10,761 nucleotides of DNA from Vairimorpha apis BRL 01 (taxonomy: Eukaryota > Microsporidia > Nosematidae), in the NCBI GenBank assembly GCA_000447185.1, contig KE647318.1, positions 1-10,761 on the forward strand, read 5' to 3'. Below are positions 1-7,518 of the stretch, in pieces. Numbering within the stretch: the stretch's first letter is position 1; the number at the start of each line of letters is the position of its first letter. The position numbers and the translations under genes are program-made. Below the pieces are notes generated by a model. That model made no database searches. It saw only the letters and a program-made list of their open reading frames with translations, and was not told the DNA's origin.

Positions 1-237
1 GAACAAAAATTTGTTCTTATATAATAAAGTTAATTTGAATTTAATTAAACAATTTCTTAAAATAAATTAATTGAATTTTTTATAATAAATAATAAGAATA
101 ACATAAATTTTTTCTTTAACCATATTTATTATTTTTAAACGTTAAGTTTATATGATTTTTTAAGAAACAAATTTCTATTAATATGTATAAAGATAGATTA
201 GATTTTTAAAAATAGCATTATTATAATATTTTATTTA
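1..237. other. AT-rich non-coding stretch, no gene seen
   Basis: This stretch is almost entirely A and T and has no open frame of useful length on either strand. It is the flank downstream of the 3' end of the retrotransposon. An imperfect small hairpin (arms of seven bases, gaacaaa/tttgttc) sits at the very edge of the window. I see no RNA gene, and no match to a 28S rDNA target of the kind R2 elements use. Confidence 0.6.
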
Positions 238-292
238 TTTTTTTTCAAACTAAAAATATTTATTGAGTTATTTTTCCTTGTCCATTATTTAT

Positions 293-1615
293 TCAACTAG
301 CCTCATGTTCAGGCACACTACTTATTATCTGGGAATTCTTTACCTCACCTGTATTACTACCTGTGAGATCTTCAGGGTTCAATATGTCACCCCGGTTATT
401 GTTAATAGGGTCCATAGTCATTCCTTCCACATATTTAAAATTGGATTCTACTAACTTTTCCATTTGTCGCTCCACCTCTTCCTCTCCAGCATCACTCTGG
501 TCATGTCCTTGTCTTCGTTCAAGAGAGATACTCTCAAGCGTTTTCTTCAGCACTACTGACTGGATATATGCTTCTAAGGACGGTTGTATTCCTAGCTCTT
601 TGATGTATCTTTTATGATATGTCGTTACTACACCATCCCATGTCATTACATAAGGGATAATTTTTGTCTTAGATTTATAAATTAAACCTAGCTCATTAGC
701 AAGAATGTCGTACTTTCTTAATTTTTCATTCTCAACAATAGTGAGAAGATCTTGGTTGGTTATACCGACTTCGACAATTAAAATTTCCTTGTTCTTCTTA
801 TCTAAGACAAAAATATCAGGCTTATTATGGTTTATTTGTATATCGGTTGATATCCTTGTATCCACACGTATTTCGGCATTGTCATTAGACATTACCTCTT
901 GTACGGAATGGGACCTAATTTTATTAGTCTTTTTAAAACCATATTTTTTACATAGTAAGAGATGAATGCATCTAACTACCTCGTTGTGTCTTCTCATATA
1001 ATCAAATCCTAACATTCGATCACACTTGGTAGCTAGATGATCCACCGTCTTCCTATGAGATCTACAGTGAGGACATTGTCCCTCCTGACCACAGAGTATG
1101 TTTCTATCCTGCAGGAAGCAATATGTTGCTTCAGATCTTGCCTGATTATTTCCCTTCATCAACCATGTAGAGGAGTCCCTTATGCTTACTAATTCGTGGT
1201 CCCTAGCTTTAAACAACTTTCCGTGATTGGTTCGTTTTTTAATCTCGTTGTTAAGCATTCCATGTTGGGCTTCCACTAGCACTTTTGGGGTGACTATACC
1301 TGCAAGTTTATACTTAGTCATCAGGTACCCTACTATTTGTGAAAGATGAGATTTATTATCTTCTTCCACTTTCAGTATTGCAGCACGCCTTAGCGAGCTA
1401 TTTCTAGCTGCACTAAGAGAGTTATACATGTTAAGTAACATGCTTTCACTCCTGTGCTCAACACAAGCAAGGCCCCTACCCATTTCACTTCTTGGCAGGT
1501 ACAGTCTCTCCTTACAGGCCGGCTGTAAGTGGATATGGTGCTTTATAAGCACCTGGCGAATTTCAAAATCGAGTTTCTTATATTCTTCGGGCTCTAATTT
1601 TGAGAAGACCCACAT
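293..1615 (-). pseudogene. Retrotransposon ORF, C-terminal part: CCHC knuckle and PD-(D/E)XK endonuclease
   Basis: Residue numbers count from the ATG at 1615, which is probably internal rather than a real start. LYLPRSEMGRGL (38-49) is a conserved post-RT block in R2/R4-group proteins. The zinc knuckle is Cys181-x2-Cys184-x8-His193-x4-Cys198 (DNA 1022-1075). The restriction-like endonuclease follows: KPDIFVLD starting at residue 265, then EILIVEVG (277-284), and LRKYDILANEL (299-309), which supplies the downstream lysine/tyrosine typical of this fold. In the family this domain nicks the target to prime reverse transcription. All expected active-site residues seem present, so this half looks little damaged. 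The last about 80 residues are acidic and polar, with no recognised domain. The stop is TAG at 293-295. Confidence 0.87.
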
Positions 1616-2150
1616 GGTAATTTATGACTGAAATTGCATGCTCGTTAATAGCTCTTATCATATTGACACCATTTAACTTAGTCATGCAGAGGCTTTCGAC
1701 TCGTCTAAGAATTTCAGTCTTTACCTTTGTAAACGTCTCGATTTTAATTACACTAGAAGAGTCCTCGGTAATACCTAAGTATTTGTAACCTTGAGAGCCT
1801 TCTAGTATAACGGCATCTTCCTCACACCCAATGCAATTAGTCGCAGATTTCTCTCGATTGACCTCTAATCCAACTGTTTTAAAGAAGTTTTTAGTTTCTT
1901 CAATCATGGACTTAAGATCATCTTGATTCTCTGCCAGGAGCTTAAGGTCATCAATAAATAAAAGATGGTTTGTGACGAAAGACTGGTTGTCTAAACGTAC
2001 ACCTACTTTTGGATACTTAAAGTTAAGTTTCCTGCTTAAAGGATCCATACATAGGACAAACAACAGAGGAGACAACGAGTCGCCTTGTAGTATTCCTCTT
2101 TCGATCTTTTTTCCAGAATCATTTCTGATCCTGATCTTATCTCGATGTGC
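1600..2150 (-). pseudogene. Retrotransposon ORF, middle part: RT palm with catalytic FIDD, and thumb
   Basis: This is the direct continuation of the RT in the second frame. The first useful residues are KKIERGILQGDSLSPLLF, RT motif B (about 2045-2105). Motif C follows as FIDD at about 1947-1958, a variant of the F/YxDD box that keeps both aspartates. Then come GLEVNREKSA and YKYLGITE, the usual post-palm blocks, and a thumb-like stretch including AINEHAISVINYHVGLL. Coding continues to a run of four T at 1598-1601 (AAAA in coding sense). There the frame must move by one base to continue into the C-terminal part, and without that move it stops at 1578. Removing one A from the run would give a seamless join, so this is a one-base insertion opposite in sign to the break near 2140. 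Upstream codons back to 2216 are a shadow of the previous segment. Confidence 0.83.
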
Positions 2151-3223
2151 CACTGTTTTACTGTGGCTTGTAGAAATTCTACTATCCATCGAGGAAGCAT
2201 CAACCTCTCTATGCAAGATAAAAGATAAATATGGTCTACTGAGTCGTAAGCCTTCTTTACATCAATCCACATAGTTTTAAGGAGGTTGTTATTTTCCTTA
2301 TTGATGGCTATGTTTAACATCGCTTGCTCCTTAGCTCCTTGGACTAATCGCACTGTTCCCAGCTGGTTTTCTGCAAGCAATCCTCTACTCTCTACAATTA
2401 ATTGCATAACTTTAGTTGTACATTTGGTTGTGAGTTTATAGAGATTCGACATGCATGTGATAGGTCTGAAATCACTACCACGAGTAGGCGTACCTTTCGG
2501 GATCAAGTACGTTATTCCTTTGTAAAACCAGCTTTCGGGTGTTTTTCCACCAAAACATACTTCCTTTATGCTGGAATAAAGGAACGGGTGTAATGGAACA
2601 CACTTCTTAATAAAAAAGTTGTAGATACCATCACAACCGGCTGCTTTCCAATTCGGGAGATATTTAATAATATCTTGGAATTCAGTGTATGTTGGGAAAA
2701 TAATTTGCTCTTCAGATTCAGGAAGGTAGTCTAAGAGATACTCACTAAAGGACTTGCTCTCATTAGTGTACTCAGATTTGTTCCACATAGTGGACCAAAA
2801 CGATTTTATCTCTTCTTTTCCTACCGTGTGGTCAACTTTTTGAGCTTCTCCAAGTTGTCTATAGAAATTACTTCTATATAGCTCAAAGCTTTGATTGTGT
2901 TGCCTATACTCTCTTCGTTTTTGGCTAACCTCCAACTTTTTAGTATAGACAGCAATTTTCTCAGAGAAGACAGCTATAGCTTCAGATAGATCATGATGTA
3001 AGCAAGCTTTGAGGTTTAACTCACGCATAATCTTCTTGGCTTTAGCTTTTTCTTCAGCTGAGAGCTTTCCAAAGTTTTTTACCTTACTAAGAAGTTCCAC
3101 CTTAGCATTAATTGATTCAATCTTTTTCAAGATACTTTCTTTCCATACTGACGGTTTCACTTCCTTTTTGGTGACCTCCTGATAGCAAATTTGAGTTGCC
3201 TGTAATATTCGCGCTATATCCAA
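2130..3223 (-). pseudogene. Retrotransposon ORF, N-terminal part: linker and RT motifs up to the first catalytic Asp
   Basis: Residue numbers count from 3223. Residues 1-130 are a lysine-rich, probably helical stretch including KRREYRQHN, comparable to the region just before RT in R2-like proteins. RT begins with NWKAAGCDGI (191-200), the usual W-K-A-x-G-x-D-G-I block. It continues with DFRPITCMSNLYK (251-263), AENQLG (284-289) and motif A, IDVKKAYDSVDH (320-331), where Asp321 should be the first metal-binding residue. Beyond about 2140 this frame turns to nonsense and stops at 2036, while the RT reading resumes in another minus-strand frame. One base appears to have been lost between roughly 2125 and 2150, next to a gatcag repeat. 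The TTG start is only the first open codon, and a true start is not present. Confidence 0.85.
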
Positions 3224-3271
3224 AAATGATTTATTATATTAATGTATTTATATAAATAAAAAAAATATTTT

Positions 3272-3535
3272 ATGAAATATTTTCCAGTTGTTACTATTAT
3301 TTTAGGTTTAGTCATGTTAGGTTTAATTTGTATATTTGTATATATTTTCGATTTTGATAATGATAAAGAAAAATATACAGATGATTCTTCTTCATCTAAT
3401 GAGGTAATAATAGAATATAACGATACATCTTTAGTCAATCATCCTTATAAAGATCTAAATATTGTCGATCTTAGTGAATATAATAACTTTGATAAAAAAA
3501 ATGTAGAAACTAAAATTAAAGAAGAAAATATATAA
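3272..3535 (+). CDS. Small membrane-anchored hypothetical protein
   Basis: An 87-residue ORF from an ATG. Residues 4-26 are strongly hydrophobic (VVTIILGLVMLGLICIFVYI), a signal anchor or uncleaved signal peptide. The rest is acidic and polar, with a serine run (SSSS) and many D/E/N. I recognise no family. The start is 51 bases from the edge of the retrotransposon, so its promoter region may have been altered by the insertion. The stop TAA (3533-3535) is followed after one base by the ATG of the next gene. The frame after this stop is also the frame of the body of the next gene, so this ORF could instead be the N-terminal part of one longer gene split by a single stop. I favour a separate small gene because the next ATG opens a good signal peptide of its own. 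Confidence 0.5.
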   Translation: MKYFPVVTIILGLVMLGLICIFVYIFDFDNDKEKYTDDSSSSNEVIIEYNDTSLVNHPYKDLNIVDLSEYNNFDKKNVETKIKEENI

Positions 3536-3536
3536 A

Positions 3537-4585
3537 ATGAATACACTTTGCTTTTTAAACATTTTGATCATTACAGTTTTATTACTTGTACAAAAAAAAA
3601 TTATGATTTTTCAAGACATTTTAAGATTGAAAATTTGTCTTCTGATGATTTATATGAATACAATATGTATCTAGTTAAGAATTTTATTATTAGTTATAAT
3701 CTTTCAAATAAGCTTAAAATACATTTGTTTAAATATCATTTAAATAATTTTGTTTCTAGAATTTTAGATAAATTTAGACACAAGCTTAAAATGTTAATTC
3801 AGAAGGAATTTAAAAATTTTAAAGTTAAAAACTATGAATGTTTGAAAAAATTAGAATTATTTAAAGACAATCAAAAAACATTGCAAATTCTTAAACATTC
3901 ATTAGATGAAGTTATTACTAACAATATAATTATCAAAAATAAAATATCAGAAAAGTTATATCGATATCAAATGTCTATGTTATCTATTTATTTGATAGAT
4001 AATATTTTTAAGTTAAATAAAATAAATAATTTGAATGAACAAGATGCAAAAGAACTAGGAGACATTTTTAATATTTATTTTAATGATGTTAAAATGTATT
4101 TATCAAATAAAGTTGAAAACACTGTATCACGTATTTTATATTTATTAGTGCAACAAATAAAAGTTAATTCAGAAAAAGATTCAAATCTGTTGCTTATTAT
4201 ATGTTTAGAAATAGATTTGTGTTATAAATGTAATTTTAAAAAGCAAGAAAATAATTTATATATTTTGAAAAGGTTATCAAAAGATTCAGCTAAGATTTAT
4301 AAAACATTAAGTTCACATTGTGAAATAGTTTTTAATTTTTCAAAAATTTTATATGAAAAAAATAAAATTTTAAAAATTATATCTACATCACATTGGTCAT
4401 ATAAATGGTTAGGTTATCTTATTCTGTATTATGAAAGATTTAAATTACTTTTACGTATTTTTGTTCAAGTTAATTATAGTTTTAAGAGAGTGTATTTAAT
4501 TGATTTAGATACTATATCAGATAAGTCAATTAAATTTTTTGAGAATCTTAAATGTTTACAATTTAAATGTAAATATTTAATTTAA
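3537..4585 (+). CDS. Predicted secreted protein, multicopy family, frameshifted at A9 (copy 1)
   Basis: The ATG at 3537 opens a textbook signal peptide, MNTLCFLNILIITVLLLV, ending in QKK. At the A9 run (3592-3600) the reading must gain one A to enter the long open frame that carries on as NYDFSRHF and continues to TAA at 4583-4585. With that change the protein is about 349 residues. Without it, the body has only a TTG opening codon at 3548. The body is lysine-, asparagine-, isoleucine- and leucine-rich, looks all-helical and has no internal membrane segment. The signal core ILIIT recurs in the copy at 8798. The C-terminal block YLID...FENLKCL (4493-4558) matches the end of the copy at 5518, with 9 of 22 residues identical without gaps. 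An AATAAA lies just after the stop (4590-4595) but is uninformative in such AT-rich DNA. Function unknown; export is inferred from the signal peptide only. Confidence 0.68.
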
Positions 4586-4762
4586 TGTAAATAAAATTTT
4601 GTAAAATGTTATTTGTTTTTATTTTATAAAGCATTTAAAATATAAAAATTGTTTTACATATAATAAATTTAATTTAAATTGTGTTTATTATTTTTTTATT
4701 TCTTACATATATTATATTACCAAATTTTTTTTAAATTATATAAATTATTTCATATTTTTTTA
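4586..4762. other. AT-rich spacer between convergent genes
   Basis: A short non-coding spacer of nearly pure A and T between the 3' end of the plus-strand secreted-protein gene and the eroded C-terminal motif on the minus strand. No stem-loop or RNA gene stands out. Confidence 0.5.
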
Positions 4763-5212
4763 TCAATGAATGTTTGATTTTAAATTTGAAAGTACAACAT
4801 CAATAAAATTGTCTATTATATTGTTATAAATATAAATATTAAACTTTTAAAAAATAAATTATTGATAAAAAATTATTATTGAAATTAATGTCTATTAAAT
4901 TTATTGTTTAATATACAATCTATCAATTTTACGCTGTAAAACTAACTTAATCATAAATTATACAAAATTTTACTATTGTTTATAAATATCTAAAATAATA
5001 ATGTTTGCCGAAGACAGTAAAATTGATTGTTATAAATAATTCGGATAACATTCATCATCATAAAATAAACATTTAAAAATTTAAAAAATATATTTTAACT
5101 AATTTGATAGGTTATAATATAGATAACATAAAAAATTTTATATTAAAATTAACTAGGCAAAATAGTGTTAGAATCACATAAAAAAATGTATTAAAATGTA
5201 TATTATTTGCAT
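4763..5212 (-). pseudogene. Possible eroded relic of the secreted-protein family
   Basis: Near the distal end of this minus-strand stretch a short frame reads NNIIDNFIDVVLSNLKSNIH before a TGA at 4763-4765. This resembles the C-terminal FIDIVNE...FENLK block of the gene that ends at 5518. The same frame further upstream has many stops. At 5210-5212 an ATG opens a hydrophobic run (MQIIYILIHFF) that would extend as a longer signal-like segment if a T7 run were one base longer. The distance between the two ends is too short for a full family member, so this would be an internally deleted and decayed copy. In DNA this AT-rich, hydrophobic short peptides arise easily, so I hold this loosely. Confidence 0.28.
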
Positions 5213-5517
5213 AGTATTTATAATAAATTTACATATAGTATACAATAATGAATAAAATTTACATTTCTTTACTTTATTTATTATTCAACGATTCTTGTAT
5301 TTAAAATTTTAATTATGCTCAATATAAAATAAATATATAGATATATCTAAGATTTATAATCTTATTAGCATCTATATTAATAGATAATTATTTAAAAATT
5401 TTTATTATTATCAATATATTATTTTAAATATGTTTAAATATTAATTTTATTATATAGAAAGACAAAATAATTTTTATAATGTATTTTTAAATAAAACTTT
5501 AATATATATTTTTTAAT
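5213..5517. other. AT-rich non-coding stretch, no gene seen
   Basis: About 300 bases with no open frame of interest on either strand. It separates the putative relic from the 3' end of the secreted-protein gene on the minus strand. Confidence 0.5.
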
Positions 5518-6270
5518 CTAATGAGTCAATTTTTTTAGATTTTCAAAATTAAATAACTTACATTTTGTTTCATTAACTATATCAATAAAATAATGGATAT
5601 ATTTCATCTGCAATGTATCGTTCTGAATTTTTTTATAAAAACTCAAAATATAATCATTGTTGAAAGAATTCATTGAAATATATAATTTATAGTGTAAAAA
5701 AGAATTTTTATTTTTAAATAACTTTTTACTAACTTTCTCAAAATCAGATAAACTGTTGAAATTTTTATTTGTTTTTGATATTATATGTAATAAACTTTCG
5801 ATCCAGTTAATATCATAATTTTTTTTTCATTATTAAACGTATACAAGAAAATCAACAAATTATAAAATCTAGGATTAAGAATTTTTTAAATCGCAAATAA
5901 ACATATTTTGAAGTCCTAAAATACATAAAGTTTTAATATTTTTATCATTTGTGCTTCTTATATTTTGAATAGTACAATCGAAAATATCCTTATAACTTAT
6001 TTTATCATTGAATATTTGACTTATTAATAACATACGCTTATTGTATATTTTATCTCTCATAGAAGTACTAGACCTATGTTTTTTGTTAGAACATTTTAAC
6101 ATTAGGTTGATATAATCAATTTTATCAATTTTTAAAATAATATCAACCTTAAAATTAAAATTTAATATTTTATTTGTTACATTAATAAATGTCAAAATCT
6201 TTTGATCATAGTTCATTTTTTGTTTTAATAACAAGTAAAAACAAGAAATATTATCTTTTTTTACGGTTAA
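5518..6270 (-). pseudogene. Family copy 2, C-terminal part in shifted frames
   Basis: This is the continuation of the gene starting at 7006. After the A7 run the protein continues as DNISCFYLLLKQKMNYDQK and runs open to 5875. At the A6 run (5882-5887) removing one A avoids that stop and gives ILNPRFYNLLIFLYTFNNE. At the A9 run (5819-5827) adding one A leads into NYDINWIESLLHIIS, then an open frame to TAG at 5518-5520. The end reads KYIHYFIDIVNE, then CKLFNFENLKKLTH. With these three one-base corrections the whole protein is about 495 residues. The blocks FINVTNKILN, STNDKNIKTLCILGLQNMF and KYIHYFIDIVNETKCKLF all have counterparts in the copy at 8798. No substitution-type stop is needed, only homopolymer length changes, so this may be an intact gene with assembly errors rather than a true pseudogene. 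Confidence 0.62.
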
Positions 6271-7006
6271 ATATTTCAATGGTCCTTTTTATTATATTTA
6301 ATAGATCCTGAAAAATTATATCAAATGTGTTTGTAAAATCTGCAGAAACTATAAGTTTTTTTAAATCATCATTAGGAATTACAAAAATTTTATTTTTATC
6401 CTCACCATTTTTATATTTTTCATCTAAACTTATCTGATTTTTAATTTCATCAAGTTTTTGTTTACTTTTTCTTTCAAAAATAACTTTATTATTATCGTTT
6501 TTACAATTTAAATTAAAATCTTCCTCTATATTTATGTCATCAAAAAGTTTTAATGAAAAAGATTCACAATGATCATTATAATCTTCATAATTACATAACT
6601 TATTAGTATTAATTAATTCATCATAAAAATTTGTATTTTCAAATAAAGATTGTTCAACTTTAACATCCTCATTGTTTGTTTCTGTTTTCATTATTTCAAA
6701 AAATTCATTTTCTATTTCTAAGTTATCATTCCACTTATATTGTAAACAATCATCATGTACATTATCTAAATCTACAAAGTTATAATTATCATAACATTTT
6801 TTATTTTCATCTGTAATTTTTGGTTTTTTCAGTGCTAAATGTTCGCTTAAAAGCTTATCTTTTAATATAATTTTACTTATATTAATTGAAGTTTCGGTTT
6901 CATTTATATATTTACGTTTATTAATTATTGTATTTTTATTACCTATTTCTGATATATTTTGTATAGAACAAATAATATTATATACAAAAATAAATATTAT
7001 ATACAT
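6251..7006 (-). CDS. Predicted secreted protein, family copy 2, N-terminal part
   Basis: The ATG at 7006 is the first after an in-frame TAA and lies a few bases after a CCC block, which supports it as the true start. Residues 1-15 are a hydrophobic signal peptide (MYIIFIFVYNIICSI). Residues 20-205 are a polar, mostly acidic, low-complexity linker with a basic NKRK at 29-32 and LKKPK at 59-63. From 208 the helical part begins with FVIPNDDLKKL. Residues 208-237 align without gaps to the copy at 8798, with 13 of 30 identical. The frame stops at 6251, just after a run of seven T at 6256-6262 (AAAAAAA in coding sense). Shortening that run by one base carries the reading into the next segment, so this stop is probably not the true C-terminus. 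No known domain; function unknown. The signal peptide suggests secretion or surface exposure. Confidence 0.7.
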   Translation of the reverse strand: MYIIFIFVYNIICSIQNISEIGNKNTIINKRKYINETETSINISKIILKDKLLSEHLALKKPKITDENKKCYDNYNFVDLDNVHDDCLQYKWNDNLEIENEFFEIMKTETNNEDVKVEQSLFENTNFYDELINTNKLCNYEDYNDHCESFSLKLFDDINIEEDFNLNCKNDNNKVIFERKSKQKLDEIKNQISLDEKYKNGEDKNKIFVIPNDDLKKLIVSADFTNTFDIIFQDLLNIIKRTIEIFNRKKR

Positions 7007-7015
7007 AGGAGGGTA
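7007..7015 (-). promoter_or_regulatory. CCC-type start-proximal signal
   Basis: In the minus-strand sense the ATG at 7006 is preceded immediately by TACCCTCCT. C-rich triplets are very rare in this background. CCC-like (or GGG-like) and AAATTT-like motifs within a few tens of bases of the start codon are established microsporidian transcription signals. The call rests on position and contrast with the background, with no consensus scoring. Confidence 0.5.
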
Positions 7016-7020
7016 TTAAA

Positions 7021-7518
7021 TTGCTTTGTATTTAAAATAGAATAAGCTTCATGATTTTTAAAGATTTTTTTATAACAAATGATAAAAAATATGGCCTAAA
7101 TTTTTAATAATGAAAATAAATAATTTTATTTTTTTGAACACATATATTTATTAAAACTAAATTTATTAATACTTTAACTAAAAAAAACATGGTTAAATTT
7201 TATATTAATTTAAATTATTATAATATATTTGCTCTTCTATACCAAACAAGTTTATTTTAAAATGTAAATTTTTATTCGTTAGATGCCAATATTAAATCGT
7301 TACTCTTAAATTTAACATTAAACTTACATTAGAGTTTTCTTAAGAGTTGCTGATTAAATTTAAAATTCTAATCAAAGCTACTATCACTAGTTTCTTTATG
7401 TAGTTTGTTTGATATTTAATTATTAAACCATCTCATTAAAACTCTTAAAAGTCGTCTTTATCTTAAATTCATGTATTAACTCTAAATCATTAGATATTGA
7501 ATTATATAAAATATTAGT
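7021..7518. other. Intergenic stretch with faint coding relics
   Basis: Most of this is AT-rich spacer between the start of copy 2 and the end of copy 3. The part from about 7250 to 7518 has visibly more G and C than the surroundings. On the minus strand, in the same frame as the end of copy 3 and just past its stop, 7432-7518 is open and reads pieces such as NDLELIHEFKIKTTF. In another frame, about 7260-7310 reads CKFNVKFKSNDLILASNE. These look like decayed coding sequence but match nothing I can name. Confidence 0.35.

Larger units (their letters stand above)
238..3223 (-). mobile_element. 5'-truncated non-LTR retrotransposon, R2/R4-like (RLE class)
   Basis: One degenerate element on the minus strand. 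Its single ORF encodes reverse transcriptase, then a CCHC zinc knuckle, then a PD-(D/E)XK restriction-enzyme-like endonuclease. That order defines the RLE-bearing clades (R2, R4, NeSL, CRE, Hero). The element has clearly higher G+C than either flank, and the change near 3221 is abrupt. At that edge the frame has no ATG (TTG at 3221-3223, in-frame TAA at 3239-3241), so the N-terminal zinc-finger/Myb-type region and the 5' end are missing, as is usual for incomplete target-primed reverse transcription. After the stop at 293-295 only about 50 bases of A-rich 3' sequence (minus sense) remain, ending in an A8 run at 238-245, so the exact 3' edge is uncertain. No convincing target-site duplication is visible. 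The flanks are not rDNA, so R2-type site specificity is not supported here. Confidence 0.85.

Noticed and set aside
1..16. Small inverted repeat gaacaaa-aa-tttgttc
   Set aside because: It is short, at the window edge and in AT-rich DNA; nothing around it suggests an element end or a terminator.
200..250. Possible target-site duplication (ttattata-type strings near both element edges)
   Set aside because: Such strings recur everywhere in this background, so a match of this length has no weight.
263..2593. Several plus-strand open frames (263-454, 363-617, 705-965, 1428-1631, 1972-2274, 2402-2593)
   Set aside because: They lie antisense to the retrotransposon ORF, which carries clear RT, CCHC and endonuclease motifs; they are its shadows.
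238..3223. Assignment to R2 proper, inserted in 28S rDNA
   Set aside because: The domain order fits R2-like elements generally, but the flanks are AT-rich non-rDNA and the N-terminal DNA-binding fingers that define R2 subclades are missing.
3214..3438. Minus-strand open frame of 74 codons
   Set aside because: It is antisense to the small membrane protein and its AT-rich leader, has low-complexity content and shows no start context; treated as a shadow.
4590..4595. AATAAA after the stop of copy 1 as a polyadenylation signal, and similar ones elsewhere
   Set aside because: AATAAA is expected very often by chance in this composition; not listed as a feature without transcript data.
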